Notes under the pieces: model-generated
Database searches by the model: none
Seen by the model: only the letters and a program-made list of their open reading frames with translations
What the model was told of the DNA's origin: nothing
In this document: piece by piece, positions 1 through 5,678 of the stretch
Numbering within the stretch: position 1 is the first letter of the stretch
Layout of the letters: each line of letters begins with the position of its first letter
Translations under genes and position numbers: made by a program
Assembly: GCA_938074135.1 (NCBI GenBank)
Contig: CALJFL010000062.1
Coordinates: 1 to 5,678, forward strand
Reading direction: 5' to 3'
DNA from: an uncultured Halieaceae bacterium
GTDB lineage: Bacteria; Pseudomonadota; Gammaproteobacteria; Pseudomonadales; Halieaceae
DNA length: 5,678 bases

Positions 1-37
1 CCGTACTGCCGGATTTATCCAACTGTGTCTCAGTCAT
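1..37 (-). CDS. Start of a gene running off the left edge, product unknown
   Basis: An ATG at 37-35 opens a reading frame that stays open for all 12 codons to the edge (MTETQLDKSGST). It lies nine bases after the nudF stop, so it is probably the next gene of the same transcript. No strong Shine-Dalgarno sequence is visible, only a purine-poor GAGCGG about ten bases upstream. In E. coli nudF is followed by yqiB (DUF1249) and cpdA, so a yqiB-like gene is a reasonable guess from context. The 12 visible residues do not identify it. Confidence 0.5.
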   Translation of the reverse strand, partial: MTETQLDKSGST

Positions 38-46
38 GGCGACCGC

Positions 47-664
47 TCAAGACCAGCGCCGGCGCAAGGCGTCGCCATGAATCTGCAACCACTGCAGCGC
101 GATCAGGGTGTGGCCATTGGGTATCGCATCCGCGGCCAGTAATTCGAGGGCCTCGTGGCGACTGACCGAGTGCACGAGAATATCCTCGCCCTCGGTGGCA
201 AGGCCGTGAACCGCGCCGATGCCGGCACTGCTGACCCTGCCGCAAAACAAACGAACCTGCTCTGTGCAGGCTCCGGCGCTGGGAAATACGGTGGCAATCG
301 GGGACAGTTCAGACAGTTCACACCCCGCCTCCTCCATGGCCTCACGATGCACCACCTGCTCATCATTCTCGCCGGCTTCCACCACCCCTGCGATCAGCTC
401 CAGCATCCACGGGCTACTGTCACCACGCAGCGCACCGGGGCGAAACTGCTCGACCAGCACGAGGCTGTCAGTGATCGGGTCGTAGGGTAGAACGCCCACA
501 GCATCACCACGCTCAAACACCTCCCGGGTCAGGGGTTCGCTCCAGCCGCCGCCAAAGCAGCGATGCTGCAGGGTCAGTTTGCGCACAGCGAAATGTCCAT
601 CGTAGGCAGGTTCAGAGGCCAGCACGCGCACGTCCTGGGCGCCAAACTTCAGGGAGAAGGCCAT
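47..664 (-). CDS. nudF: ADP-ribose pyrophosphatase NudF (Nudix hydrolase)
   Basis: This cytosolic Nudix enzyme is expected to split ADP-ribose into AMP and ribose 5-phosphate with Mg2+, clearing a reactive sugar nucleotide. The product is 205 residues, against about 209 for E. coli NudF. A complete Nudix box runs from G93 to C115 (G-x5-E-x7-RE-x2-EE-x-G), with the metal-binding REAMEEAG core at 107-114. The flanks also match E. coli NudF: FERGDAV at 50-56, HGLATEGEDI at 153-162, and ALQWLQ near the C-terminus (189-194). These identify the ADP-ribose subfamily and not just a generic Nudix protein. The ATG shares its A with the TGA of the upstream carbamoyltransferase gene. I see no good ribosome binding site, so it is probably translated by reinitiation and transcribed from the promoter at 1730-1758. 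The start fits the alignment with E. coli. Nothing looks broken. Confidence 0.95.
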   Translation of the reverse strand: MAFSLKFGAQDVRVLASEPAYDGHFAVRKLTLQHRCFGGGWSEPLTREVFERGDAVGVLPYDPITDSLVLVEQFRPGALRGDSSPWMLELIAGVVEAGENDEQVVHREAMEEAGCELSELSPIATVFPSAGACTEQVRLFCGRVSSAGIGAVHGLATEGEDILVHSVSRHEALELLAADAIPNGHTLIALQWLQIHGDALRRRWS

Positions 665-666
665 CA
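662..666 (-). other. TGATG stop/start junction between pyrB and nudF
   Basis: Read on the minus strand, bases 666-662 are TGATG. TGA ends the aspartate carbamoyltransferase gene and ATG starts nudF, sharing base 664. Upstream of the ATG there is only GGT and no clear Shine-Dalgarno sequence. A terminating ribosome restarting here is therefore the likely way nudF is translated. The overlap is seen directly; coupling is inferred. Confidence 0.85.
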
Positions 667-1677
667 GAAGCGACCGGCGGTGTACCAGTTAACATCGCGG
701 GCGTAATCGTCGACCTGGTCGACCACGTCCAGTACCAGGGCGAACAGCGCCATACGCACCAGTATGCCGTTGTCCGTCTGGCGAAAAATAGCCAGGTTGG
801 GGTTGTCGTTGAGGTCGTCGTCCAACTCACGGGCACTGTCACGGGAATCCCTGGGCAGGGGATGCATGATCACCGTATTGGGTTCGCAGTTGCGCGTATA
901 GACACTCTGGTTCAGGCGAAAACGACCGCGGTAGAGATCGGCCTCCTCCTGGGTGTTGAAACGCTCTTCCTGAATGCGGGTGGAATAAACAATATCCACG
1001 TGGGCAATATTCGCCTCCAGTTCATCGGATTCCAGCACCGTGTGGCCAGCCGAGCGCAGCGCCTCAACAATCTCACCGGGCATGGATAATGCCTCTGGAG
1101 ATATCAGCACCACCTGTACCTGGTCGAACAGGCACAGCAGTTTACACAGGGAGTGGACCGTACGACCGTGGCGCAGATCGCCGACCATCGCGATGCGCAG
1201 CTTATCGAGACCCGCACCGCGCTCTGCCAGCTCACTCTTGATGGTATACAGATCCAGCAGGGCCTGGCTGGGATGCTCATTACTGCCGTCGCCGCCATTG
1301 AGCACCGGCACCCGGCTGGCGGCGGCAAACTCCCCCACCGAGCCGCTCGCAGGGTGGCGCATGGCAATAACATCGGAATAGCCGCTAAGCACACGGGCGG
1401 TGTCGTAGAGTGACTCGCCCTTGGCGATGGCCGAGTTCTCAAAGCCCGTGGTTTCACGGACCTCGCCTCCCAGCAGGTTGAAGGCACTGCCGAAGCTGAC
1501 CCGGGTACGGGTGCTGGGTTCGAAGAACATGGAACCGAGAATGGCGCCGTCCAGCACCTTGGTCACCCGGCGCCTGCGGGCGTAGGGTTCCATGCGGTCG
1601 GCAACGGCGAAGATACGCTCGACATCGGCTCGCTCGAACTGGTTCACGGAGAGAATATGACTACCGGCAAATTGCAC
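664..1677 (-). CDS. pyrB: Aspartate carbamoyltransferase catalytic chain
   Basis: The enzyme joins carbamoyl phosphate and L-aspartate to give N-carbamoyl-L-aspartate, the committed step of pyrimidine synthesis in the cytosol. The 337-residue product carries the carbamoyl phosphate motif STRTR (55-59), the 80s-loop lysine in KGESL (86-90), MRHP (106-109), HPSQ (135-138), GDLRHGRTVHS (166-176, E. coli GDLKYGRTVHS), the aspartate-domain TRIQEER (233-239) and HPLPR (272-276). It is about 25 residues longer than E. coli PyrB, mainly an insertion after HPLPR (about 277-295) and a longer tail. The start is GTG at 1677, with GGAG nine bases upstream; this keeps the N-terminal HILSV block. No pyrI or dihydroorotase-like gene adjoins it, so the subunit partner is unknown from this window. 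nudF follows with a one-base overlap. It may be one of two carbamoyltransferase genes in the genome, as this longer type sometimes is. Confidence 0.93.
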   Translation of the reverse strand: MQFAGSHILSVNQFERADVERIFAVADRMEPYARRRRVTKVLDGAILGSMFFEPSTRTRVSFGSAFNLLGGEVRETTGFENSAIAKGESLYDTARVLSGYSDVIAMRHPASGSVGEFAAASRVPVLNGGDGSNEHPSQALLDLYTIKSELAERGAGLDKLRIAMVGDLRHGRTVHSLCKLLCLFDQVQVVLISPEALSMPGEIVEALRSAGHTVLESDELEANIAHVDIVYSTRIQEERFNTQEEADLYRGRFRLNQSVYTRNCEPNTVIMHPLPRDSRDSARELDDDLNDNPNLAIFRQTDNGILVRMALFALVLDVVDQVDDYARDVNWYTAGRF

Positions 1678-1685
1678 GCGCTGGT

Positions 1686-1690
1686 TCTCC
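1686..1690 (-). promoter_or_regulatory. Ribosome binding site deciding the GTG start of pyrB
   Basis: Minus-strand GGAGA (1690-1686) ends eight bases before the GTG at 1677. The spacing is close to ideal, and it supports this non-ATG start over the in-frame GTG ten codons further in, which would remove the conserved N-terminus. Confidence 0.75.
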
Positions 1691-1729
1691 AGGTCTGATG
1701 GCGTCCTGCCACACTTTTATCGTGCCGCC

Positions 1730-1758
1730 ATTATACGATTCCGCAACATGTCTGCCCA
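1730..1758 (-). promoter_or_regulatory. Sigma70-type promoter for pyrB-nudF
   Basis: The minus strand has a perfect -10 TATAAT (1735-1730) and a fair -35 TGGGCA (1758-1753, four of six matches to TTGACA), separated by 17 bases. Transcription should start near 1723, giving a leader of about 45 bases before the GTG. An inverted repeat ACATG-N6-CATGT (1746-1761) covers the -35 and could be an operator. The early transcript has no T-run of the kind that drives UTP-dependent stuttering at E. coli pyrBI. Confidence 0.7.
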
Positions 1759-1775
1759 TGTGGCGTAATACCGAA

Positions 1776-1796
1776 AGCCTGTCAGGACAGCAGGCT
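1776..1796 (-). terminator. Weak possible terminator at the end of sbcB
   Basis: The stem AGCCTG (1796-1791) / CAGGCT (1781-1776) encloses a nine-base loop that includes the sbcB stop codon. Alternative pairings GACAG/CTGTC exist in the same stretch. Only TTCGG follows, with no real U-run. This would be a poor intrinsic terminator, and it may be only incidental pairing or a structure protecting the 3' end. Confidence 0.25.
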
Positions 1797-3230
1797 GTCT
1801 CCGTACTCCAGTAACTGCTCCAGTACCGCTCTTTTTTCCGCCGTAAGATGCTCATCGCCCTGCAGTGTCTCGATCAATGTGTGGAACTCGTCCATGCAGA
1901 TACTGGCACCCGCCTCCGGCTCGGTGAGCCGCGCGAAGCGATACTCCTCCCACAGGGATCGCTCCTCACTGGACAGTGTTTCAGGGTAATTGCGGGCCCG
2001 ATAACGGAACAGCATTTCGGGTAAGCGCTGGTCCTCGAACACAAAAGACTGCCCGGCCAATGCCTTGGGCTCAGTCGCCTGCACTCGTTCCATGATACGT
2101 TTGTCATTGGCCGAGAAAAAACCGCCGCCATAGAGCATTCGGTCGGGGTCGGTTATGGGGTCGTACTTACGACCGCTATAAACGGCCTGCATCTTCTTCT
2201 CAAACGCCTGGGGGTCGCGGCCACGTTGCTCGCGCAATGCCGCCAGATTGGCGCGACAGACAGCGCCGCTGATACCGAGGCGCTCGGCGGTGGCCGGGTC
2301 GGCCATCTTGGCGGTGACCAGGATCGGGCAACGATTAATGTGCAGGGTCTTCAGCCCCGGCCGCTCGATGCCTTCCGGCATATCCGCCGCACGGGTATAC
2401 AGGTGCTCGGCGATTTCTGTGGGTGATAACTCAAATAACGGCGCCGGGTCGGCACTGAGGTCATAACAGATCACCTCGTTGCGATTATCAGGATGCATGG
2501 CCAGCGGCACGATCAAGGCAATGTTATGGCGGGCTGCGCCAAACATACCCGACACATGCAGCACCGGCTTCATCGCGGCAATATCGAGCTGATCCAGCAC
2601 CGCCTGCTCGCTGCGGTGTTGGAGCACGTAGTCATAGAGCTTCGGTTGCTTGTCCCGTATCAGGCGCGCCATGGCGATGGTCGCATGCACATCCGACAGG
2701 GCATCGTGGGCAGCTTCATGACTGATGCCGTTGGCTGCGGTCAGCTGTTCCAGCTTGAAACTGGGCAGCCCGTCCTCACGCAGGGGCCATTCAATACCTT
2801 CTGGCCGCAGGGCGTACGTGGCCCGCACCATATCAATAATGTCCCAACGGGAATTGCCGTTCTGCCACTCGCGGGAGTACGCGTCATAGAAATTGCGATA
2901 CAGGGTGTAACGCGTCACCTCGTCGTCAAAGCGCAGGGAGTTGTAACCGACCCCGCAGGTGCCGGGCTGCGCCAGCTCGGCATGTATCTGGCGAATAAAC
3001 TCGCACTCGGGCACGCCCTCGGCAAGCGCCTGTTGCGGGGTAATACCGGTAACCAGGCAGGCCTCGGGGTGCGGCAGGAAATCGTCGGCTGGCCGGGCGA
3101 AGATCACCAACGGCTCACCGATAACGTTCAGGTCAAAATCGGTGCGCAGGCCGGCAAACTGCACCGGCCGATCCCGTGAGGGGTCGGCACCAAAGGTCTC
3201 ATAGTCGTGCCAGTAAAACGTGTCAGACAA
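1782..3230 (-). CDS. sbcB: Exonuclease I (3'-5' single-strand DNA exonuclease)
   Basis: The enzyme degrades single-stranded DNA 3' to 5' and acts in mismatch repair and recombination. The product is 482 residues (E. coli 475) and aligns with E. coli exonuclease I over nearly its whole length. The DEDD exonuclease domain shows D9 and E11 in HDYETFG, D102 in RFDDEVTR, and H175 and D180 in AHDALSD. LRPEGIEWP (141-149), HVSGMFGA (225-232) and HINRCPIL (297-304) are further family blocks, followed by the C-terminal domain with LFRYRARNYP (407-416). The frame is open upstream to 3431, but those 67 residues only read fumarase in another frame and resemble nothing. The best start is TTG at 3230, which puts SDTFYWHDYE at the N-terminus as in the family. 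There is no ATG or GTG between it and the first catalytic residue. AGG nine bases upstream is a possible Shine-Dalgarno sequence. The gene overlaps the fumarase end by 8 bases and probably shares its transcript. Confidence 0.94.
   Translation of the reverse strand: MSDTFYWHDYETFGADPSRDRPVQFAGLRTDFDLNVIGEPLVIFARPADDFLPHPEACLVTGITPQQALAEGVPECEFIRQIHAELAQPGTCGVGYNSLRFDDEVTRYTLYRNFYDAYSREWQNGNSRWDIIDMVRATYALRPEGIEWPLREDGLPSFKLEQLTAANGISHEAAHDALSDVHATIAMARLIRDKQPKLYDYVLQHRSEQAVLDQLDIAAMKPVLHVSGMFGAARHNIALIVPLAMHPDNRNEVICYDLSADPAPLFELSPTEIAEHLYTRAADMPEGIERPGLKTLHINRCPILVTAKMADPATAERLGISGAVCRANLAALREQRGRDPQAFEKKMQAVYSGRKYDPITDPDRMLYGGGFFSANDKRIMERVQATEPKALAGQSFVFEDQRLPEMLFRYRARNYPETLSSEERSLWEEYRFARLTEPEAGASICMDEFHTLIETLQGDEHLTAEKRAVLEQLLEYGDSLLS
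3223..3230 (-). other. Eight-base overlap of the fumarase end with the sbcB TTG start
   Basis: The sbcB TTG occupies 3230-3228, while the fumarase TGA is at 3225-3223 in another frame. A GGAG lies one base before the TTG, too close to work normally, and an AGG lies nine bases before it. The arrangement suggests sbcB is translated at low level, coupled to fumarase. Confidence 0.65.
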
Positions 3231-4746
3231 GCTCCAACGCCTGTTCTTCGATCTTCGCCCGCCAGATCTTCGGGCCGACCTCGTGTACCGACGTACCGCG
3301 AACATCCACCGCGACACTGACCGGCATGTCCTTAACCTCGAATTCGTAGATCGCTTCCATGCCCATTTCCGGGAAGGCGACCACGCGAGCGTTGGTGATT
3401 GCCTTGGACACCAGGTAGGCGGCACCACCAACCGCCATCAGGTACACCGCTTTGTGTTTCTTGATCGCCTCGATGCCCGCAGGGCCGCGCTCGGCCTTGC
3501 CGATCATACCCAGCAGACCGGTGTGCTCCAGGATGAAATCAGTGAACTTGTCCATGCGGGTCGACGTGGTGGGGCCGGCCGGGCCCACCACCTCATCGCG
3601 TACCGGATCAACCGGACCCACGTAGTAAATAAAGCGGCCCTTCAGGTCGACTTCGGCGGGCAAACCCTCGCCAGAATCAATCAGCTCTTTCATCTTTTTG
3701 TGCGCGGCATCACGGCCGGTGAGCATCTTGCCAGACAACAGGATAGTGTCCCCGGGTTGCCACTCGGCTGCTTCCTCGGGCGTTACCGTATCGAGGTTAA
3801 CCCGGCGGACCTGCTCGCCCACTTCCCAGGTAATATCGGGCCAGTCGTTGAGGTCGGGGGGGGTCTGCAGCGCCGGGCCCGAGCCATCGAGAACAAAGTG
3901 GGCATGACGGGTCGCGGCGCAATTGGGAATCATCGCCACCGGCAGCGAGGCCGCATGGGTGGGGTAATCCATGATCTTCACATCCATCACCGTGGTCAGG
4001 CCACCGAGGCCCTGGGCGCCAATACCGAGCTTGTTGACCGCATCCATAATCTCCAGGCGCAATTCTTCGGCTCTATTGGATGGGCCGCGCTCGCGTAACT
4101 CGTGGATATCAATGGGCTCCATCAGCGATTCCTTGGCCATGACCGCGGCTTTCTCGGCGGTGCCGCCAATGCCAATACCCAGCATCCCGGGTGGGCACCA
4201 GCCAGCGCCCATGGTCGGCACGGTTTTTACCACCCAGTCGACAATGCTGTCGGAGGGGTTAAGCATCACCATCTTGGATTTGTTCTCAGAGCCACCACCC
4301 TTGGCCGCCACCTGCACATCAACGGTATCGCCCGCCACAACTTCCATATGAATCACGGCCGGAGTATTGTCCCTGGTGTTACGCCGGGCGCCCGCCGGGT
4401 CCTCCAAAATAGAGGCCCGCAACACGTTATCCGGGTGGGTATAGGCCCGGCGTACGCCTTCGTTGACCATATCGGCTACCGATAGCGTGGCATCCCACTG
4501 CACATCCATCCCAATCTTGAGGAATACGGTGACGATGCCCGTATCCTGGCAGATCGGGCGATGGCCTTCGGCACACATGCGCGAATTGATCAGGATCTGG
4601 GCCATGGCATCCTTGGCGGCGGGGTTCAGCTCTCGCTCATAGGCCTGGTGCACCGCCTTAACGAAGTCGACCGGGTGGTAGTAAGAAATAAATTGCAGCG
4701 CATCGGCCACACTGTCGATAAAGTCGTCCTGGCGAATGACGGTCAT
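3223..4746 (-). CDS. fumA: Class I fumarate hydratase (4Fe-4S, single chain)
   Basis: This TCA-cycle enzyme interconverts fumarate and malate in the cytosol, using an oxygen-sensitive 4Fe-4S cluster. The 507-residue product has the alpha domain first (about 1-290) and the beta domain second (about 330-500). The three expected cluster cysteines are C66 in RPICQDTG, C184 in GWCPPG and C276 in IPNCAATRH. Other family blocks are KGGGSENKS (149-157), GIGIGGT (190-196), TGRDAAHKK (343-351), GPTTSTRMD (391-399) and VGGAAYL (439-445). It is about 40 residues shorter than E. coli FumA/FumB, matching the shorter group found in pseudomonads. AAGGA (4759-4755) lies eight bases before the ATG. A run of eight C on the coding strand (3863-3856) falls in the linker between domains; the frame is intact across it. 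The symbol fumA is by family; the exact name depends on the organism. A class I L(+)-tartrate dehydratase is an unlikely alternative. Confidence 0.93.
   Translation of the reverse strand: MTVIRQDDFIDSVADALQFISYYHPVDFVKAVHQAYERELNPAAKDAMAQILINSRMCAEGHRPICQDTGIVTVFLKIGMDVQWDATLSVADMVNEGVRRAYTHPDNVLRASILEDPAGARRNTRDNTPAVIHMEVVAGDTVDVQVAAKGGGSENKSKMVMLNPSDSIVDWVVKTVPTMGAGWCPPGMLGIGIGGTAEKAAVMAKESLMEPIDIHELRERGPSNRAEELRLEIMDAVNKLGIGAQGLGGLTTVMDVKIMDYPTHAASLPVAMIPNCAATRHAHFVLDGSGPALQTPPDLNDWPDITWEVGEQVRRVNLDTVTPEEAAEWQPGDTILLSGKMLTGRDAAHKKMKELIDSGEGLPAEVDLKGRFIYYVGPVDPVRDEVVGPAGPTTSTRMDKFTDFILEHTGLLGMIGKAERGPAGIEAIKKHKAVYLMAVGGAAYLVSKAITNARVVAFPEMGMEAIYEFEVKDMPVSVAVDVRGTSVHEVGPKIWRAKIEEQALELV
3856..3863 (-). 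repeat. C8 homopolymer inside the fumarase gene
   Basis: Eight consecutive C on the coding strand encode T295-P296-P297 of fumarase, in the linker between the alpha and beta domains. It is the longest mononucleotide run I noticed in the window. A one-base slip would remove the beta domain. Confidence 0.9.
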
Positions 4747-4777
4747 GCTGGTAATCCTTGAACCGAGAATTGAAAAC

Positions 4778-4796
4778 GGGGCGAATTATACACCCC
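4778..4796 (-). promoter_or_regulatory. Inverted repeat around the fumarase -10 box
   Basis: Minus-strand GGGGTG (4796-4791) pairs with CGCCCC (4783-4778), including one G-U pair in RNA, around a seven-base loop TATAATT. GTTTTC follows. In a transcript reading through from the gene to the right it could form a short hairpin and act as a weak terminator. In DNA it could be an operator covering the -10 and the start site. Neither role is established. Confidence 0.35.
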
Positions 4797-4813
4797 AATT
4801 ACGATGGAATCAG
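4785..4813 (-). promoter_or_regulatory. Promoter for fumarase-sbcB
   Basis: A perfect -10 TATAAT lies at 4790-4785. Seventeen bases upstream is a poor -35, CTGATT (4813-4808, three of six matches). The start site would be near 4778, giving a leader of about 30 bases. The weak -35 is compatible with an activator, but no known site such as CRP, Fnr or ArcA was recognised. The whole promoter fits within the 81-base gap between the two genes. Confidence 0.65.
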
Positions 4814-4827
4814 GCCGGCAGCGCGCC

Positions 4828-5589
4828 TCAGGAAGACGCCTGCAAGGCCCTGACAGAAGACTGTAATTGGGTGATGGTAGTGCTGATCTGCCGGCGGAAG
4901 GCATTGATCGAACCGACCCACTCCTCGTTGGCAGAGACCCGCTGGTTGAGCTTGGCCAGATCTGCATTGAGCCGGTTGAGTGTGTCTGCCACGCGCTCCA
5001 CGTCTTCCTGGTTGGCCTGGGCGCTGATCATCAGCCTTTCCAGGTCGCCGGCTACACTTTTGAGCTTGACCATGTCCTTGCTCAGGGCCTGCAGTTGCGC
5101 CGTACTGTCCTTGTCGACCTTGGCCATCCCCGACAACTGCCCACCGTAGGCCTTGCTGGATTTTTCCAGCTTGGCAATATTGGCATTACTCTTCTTGCGC
5201 GCATCCCAGAGCTTACGCACCTCGGTATCGATCATCTTGATCTGGGCACCCATGGCGGCGCTGGAACGATTCACCGTTTCATCGGTGTCAGAAAGCAGAT
5301 CCTCGAGGGCGCCAATGCGTTTTTCATAGGCATTCATGGTGCGCCCGGCCTGCCGTAATTCCTCCTGCAACTGCCAGGCCCAGGCGCAGGCAATGGCAGC
5401 CACAACCAGGGCTACAACAATGAACAGGCGTGCCCAGATGCCGGTGCCGCTGTCCACGCTGCGTCTCCCCGGTGGGCCAGCACGGCCGGATCCACCCTTG
5501 CCCTTGCCACGACTGGCGGCAAAGTGGGTCTCGCTGTCGCGCTTGGGCACGATAGCCGGAATAGGGTCGAAGTCGTCTCTGTTTGGCAT
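4828..5589 (-). CDS. Single-pass membrane protein with long coiled-coil tail, function unknown
   Basis: I do not recognise this 253-residue protein. The N-terminal 50 residues are hydrophilic: an acidic, proline-bearing start, then a Gly/Lys/Arg/Ser-rich low-complexity stretch (about 26-50). One strong membrane segment follows at about 51-72 (IWARLFIVVALVVAAIACAW). The basic residues before it suggest the N-terminus is in the cytoplasm and the tail in the periplasm. Residues 73-250 are rich in Ala, Leu, Lys, Glu, Gln and Ser with hydrophobic residues at heptad-like spacing, and there is no proline in the tail; this predicts long helices and a coiled coil. No cysteine is present outside the membrane segment, and no enzyme motif is seen. 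The layout resembles envelope or division scaffold proteins and the HemX type, but I have no sequence match. The ATG at 5589 has GGA five to seven bases upstream and its own promoter. The fumarase promoter follows its stop closely. Confidence 0.8.
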   Translation of the reverse strand: MPNRDDFDPIPAIVPKRDSETHFAASRGKGKGGSGRAGPPGRRSVDSGTGIWARLFIVVALVVAAIACAWAWQLQEELRQAGRTMNAYEKRIGALEDLLSDTDETVNRSSAAMGAQIKMIDTEVRKLWDARKKSNANIAKLEKSSKAYGGQLSGMAKVDKDSTAQLQALSKDMVKLKSVAGDLERLMISAQANQEDVERVADTLNRLNADLAKLNQRVSANEEWVGSINAFRRQISTTITQLQSSVRALQASS

Positions 5590-5620
5590 GTGTTCCAGGT
5601 CTTACTCAGGATATCGGGCC

Positions 5621-5649
5621 ATTATACAGCCAGCCAATGCACTCAGGAA
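5621..5649 (-). promoter_or_regulatory. Promoter for the coiled-coil membrane protein gene
   Basis: A perfect -10 TATAAT is at 5626-5621, followed by GGCCCG. The -35 region at 17-base spacing is TTCCTG (5649-5644), a poor match. The start site would be near 5614, leaving about 25 bases of leader. It sits directly after the terminator at 5651-5676, which supports a new transcript starting here. Confidence 0.6.
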
Positions 5650-5650
5650 C

Positions 5651-5676
5651 AAAAAAGCCGGGACAAGCCCGGCTTT
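5651..5676 (-). terminator. Intrinsic terminator of the gene beyond the right edge
   Basis: On the minus strand, AAAGCCGGG (5676-5668) and CCCGGCTTT (5662-5654) form a perfect nine-base stem around the loop CTTGT. The run of six T (5656-5651) begins within the last stem pairs. This is a textbook Rho-independent terminator for a minus-strand gene whose coding region lies outside the window. On the plus strand the T-run is only three bases, so function in that direction is doubtful. Confidence 0.9.
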
Positions 5677-5678
5677 GC

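Noticed and set aside
1661..1714. 17-residue leader peptide (GTG start) overlapping the pyrB start
   Set aside because: It has no Shine-Dalgarno sequence, no run of pyrimidine-linked codons and no attenuator hairpin, so chance is the simpler explanation.
1710..1729. UTP-sensitive reiterative transcription signal as in E. coli pyrBI
   Set aside because: The initially transcribed region lacks the T-run needed and reads GGCGGCACG after the -10.
2493..3179. Open frame of 228 codons on the plus strand opposite sbcB
   Set aside because: It is a shadow of the conserved exonuclease I gene, with no recognisable domain.
3231..3431. 67-residue N-terminal extension of exonuclease I
   Set aside because: It is Arg/Ser-rich and lies in another frame of fumarase. 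The family N-terminus begins at the TTG at 3230.
3220..4098. Long open frame of 292 codons on the plus strand opposite fumarase
   Set aside because: It is antisense to an unmistakable fumarase, its product is His/Arg/Gly-rich without recognisable motifs, and such frames are expected opposite GC-rich coding sequence.
4736..5358. Plus-strand frames opposite the coiled-coil protein gene (4736-5149 and 4867-5358)
   Set aside because: They run through the fumarase promoter or antisense to a better-supported gene, and have no recognisable product.
1..5678. Mobile element, CRISPR array, tRNA or defence system
   Set aside because: I found no spaced direct repeats, transposase or integrase motifs, cloverleaf sequence or defence-gene domains in the window.

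Overview
The window looks like a stretch of ordinary chromosome from a gammaproteobacterium. The genes are housekeeping genes, the base composition is moderately GC-rich, and the NudF, exonuclease I and aspartate carbamoyltransferase proteins can be aligned by eye with remembered E. coli sequences over nearly their whole length. The class I fumarase is the single-chain form of about 507 residues, common in pseudomonads and marine relatives. A Pseudomonas- or Cellvibrionales-like marine lineage is my guess. No rRNA gene or other strong taxonomic marker is present.

Every gene I can support lies on the minus strand, so transcription runs from the right edge to the left. At the far right (5651-5676) is a strong intrinsic terminator for a gene outside the window. 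Directly below it, a promoter with a perfect TATAAT drives a 253-residue single-pass membrane protein with a long coiled-coil tail and no assigned function (5589-4828). A second promoter with a perfect TATAAT (4785-4790) drives class I fumarase (4746-3223). The exonuclease I gene sbcB (3230-1782) overlaps the end of fumarase by 8 bases and appears to start at TTG. A 104-base intergenic region (1678-1781) then holds a weak possible terminator and a third TATAAT promoter. That promoter drives an aspartate carbamoyltransferase gene (GTG start, 1677-664), which shares one base with nudF, ADP-ribose pyrophosphatase (664-47), in a TGATG stop/start junction. A further gene starts at base 37, nine bases after the nudF stop, and runs off the left edge.

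Functionally the window combines a TCA-cycle enzyme with a DNA repair nuclease, and pyrimidine synthesis with nucleotide-sugar housekeeping. Both pairs are tightly packed in a way that suggests translational coupling. I see no mobile element, CRISPR array, tRNA, rRNA, phage gene or defence system. The points most worth a second look are the uncharacterised coiled-coil membrane protein, the fumarase-sbcB overlap with its TTG start, and an inverted repeat whose loop is the fumarase -10 box. The long open frames on the plus strand are shadows of the minus-strand genes.
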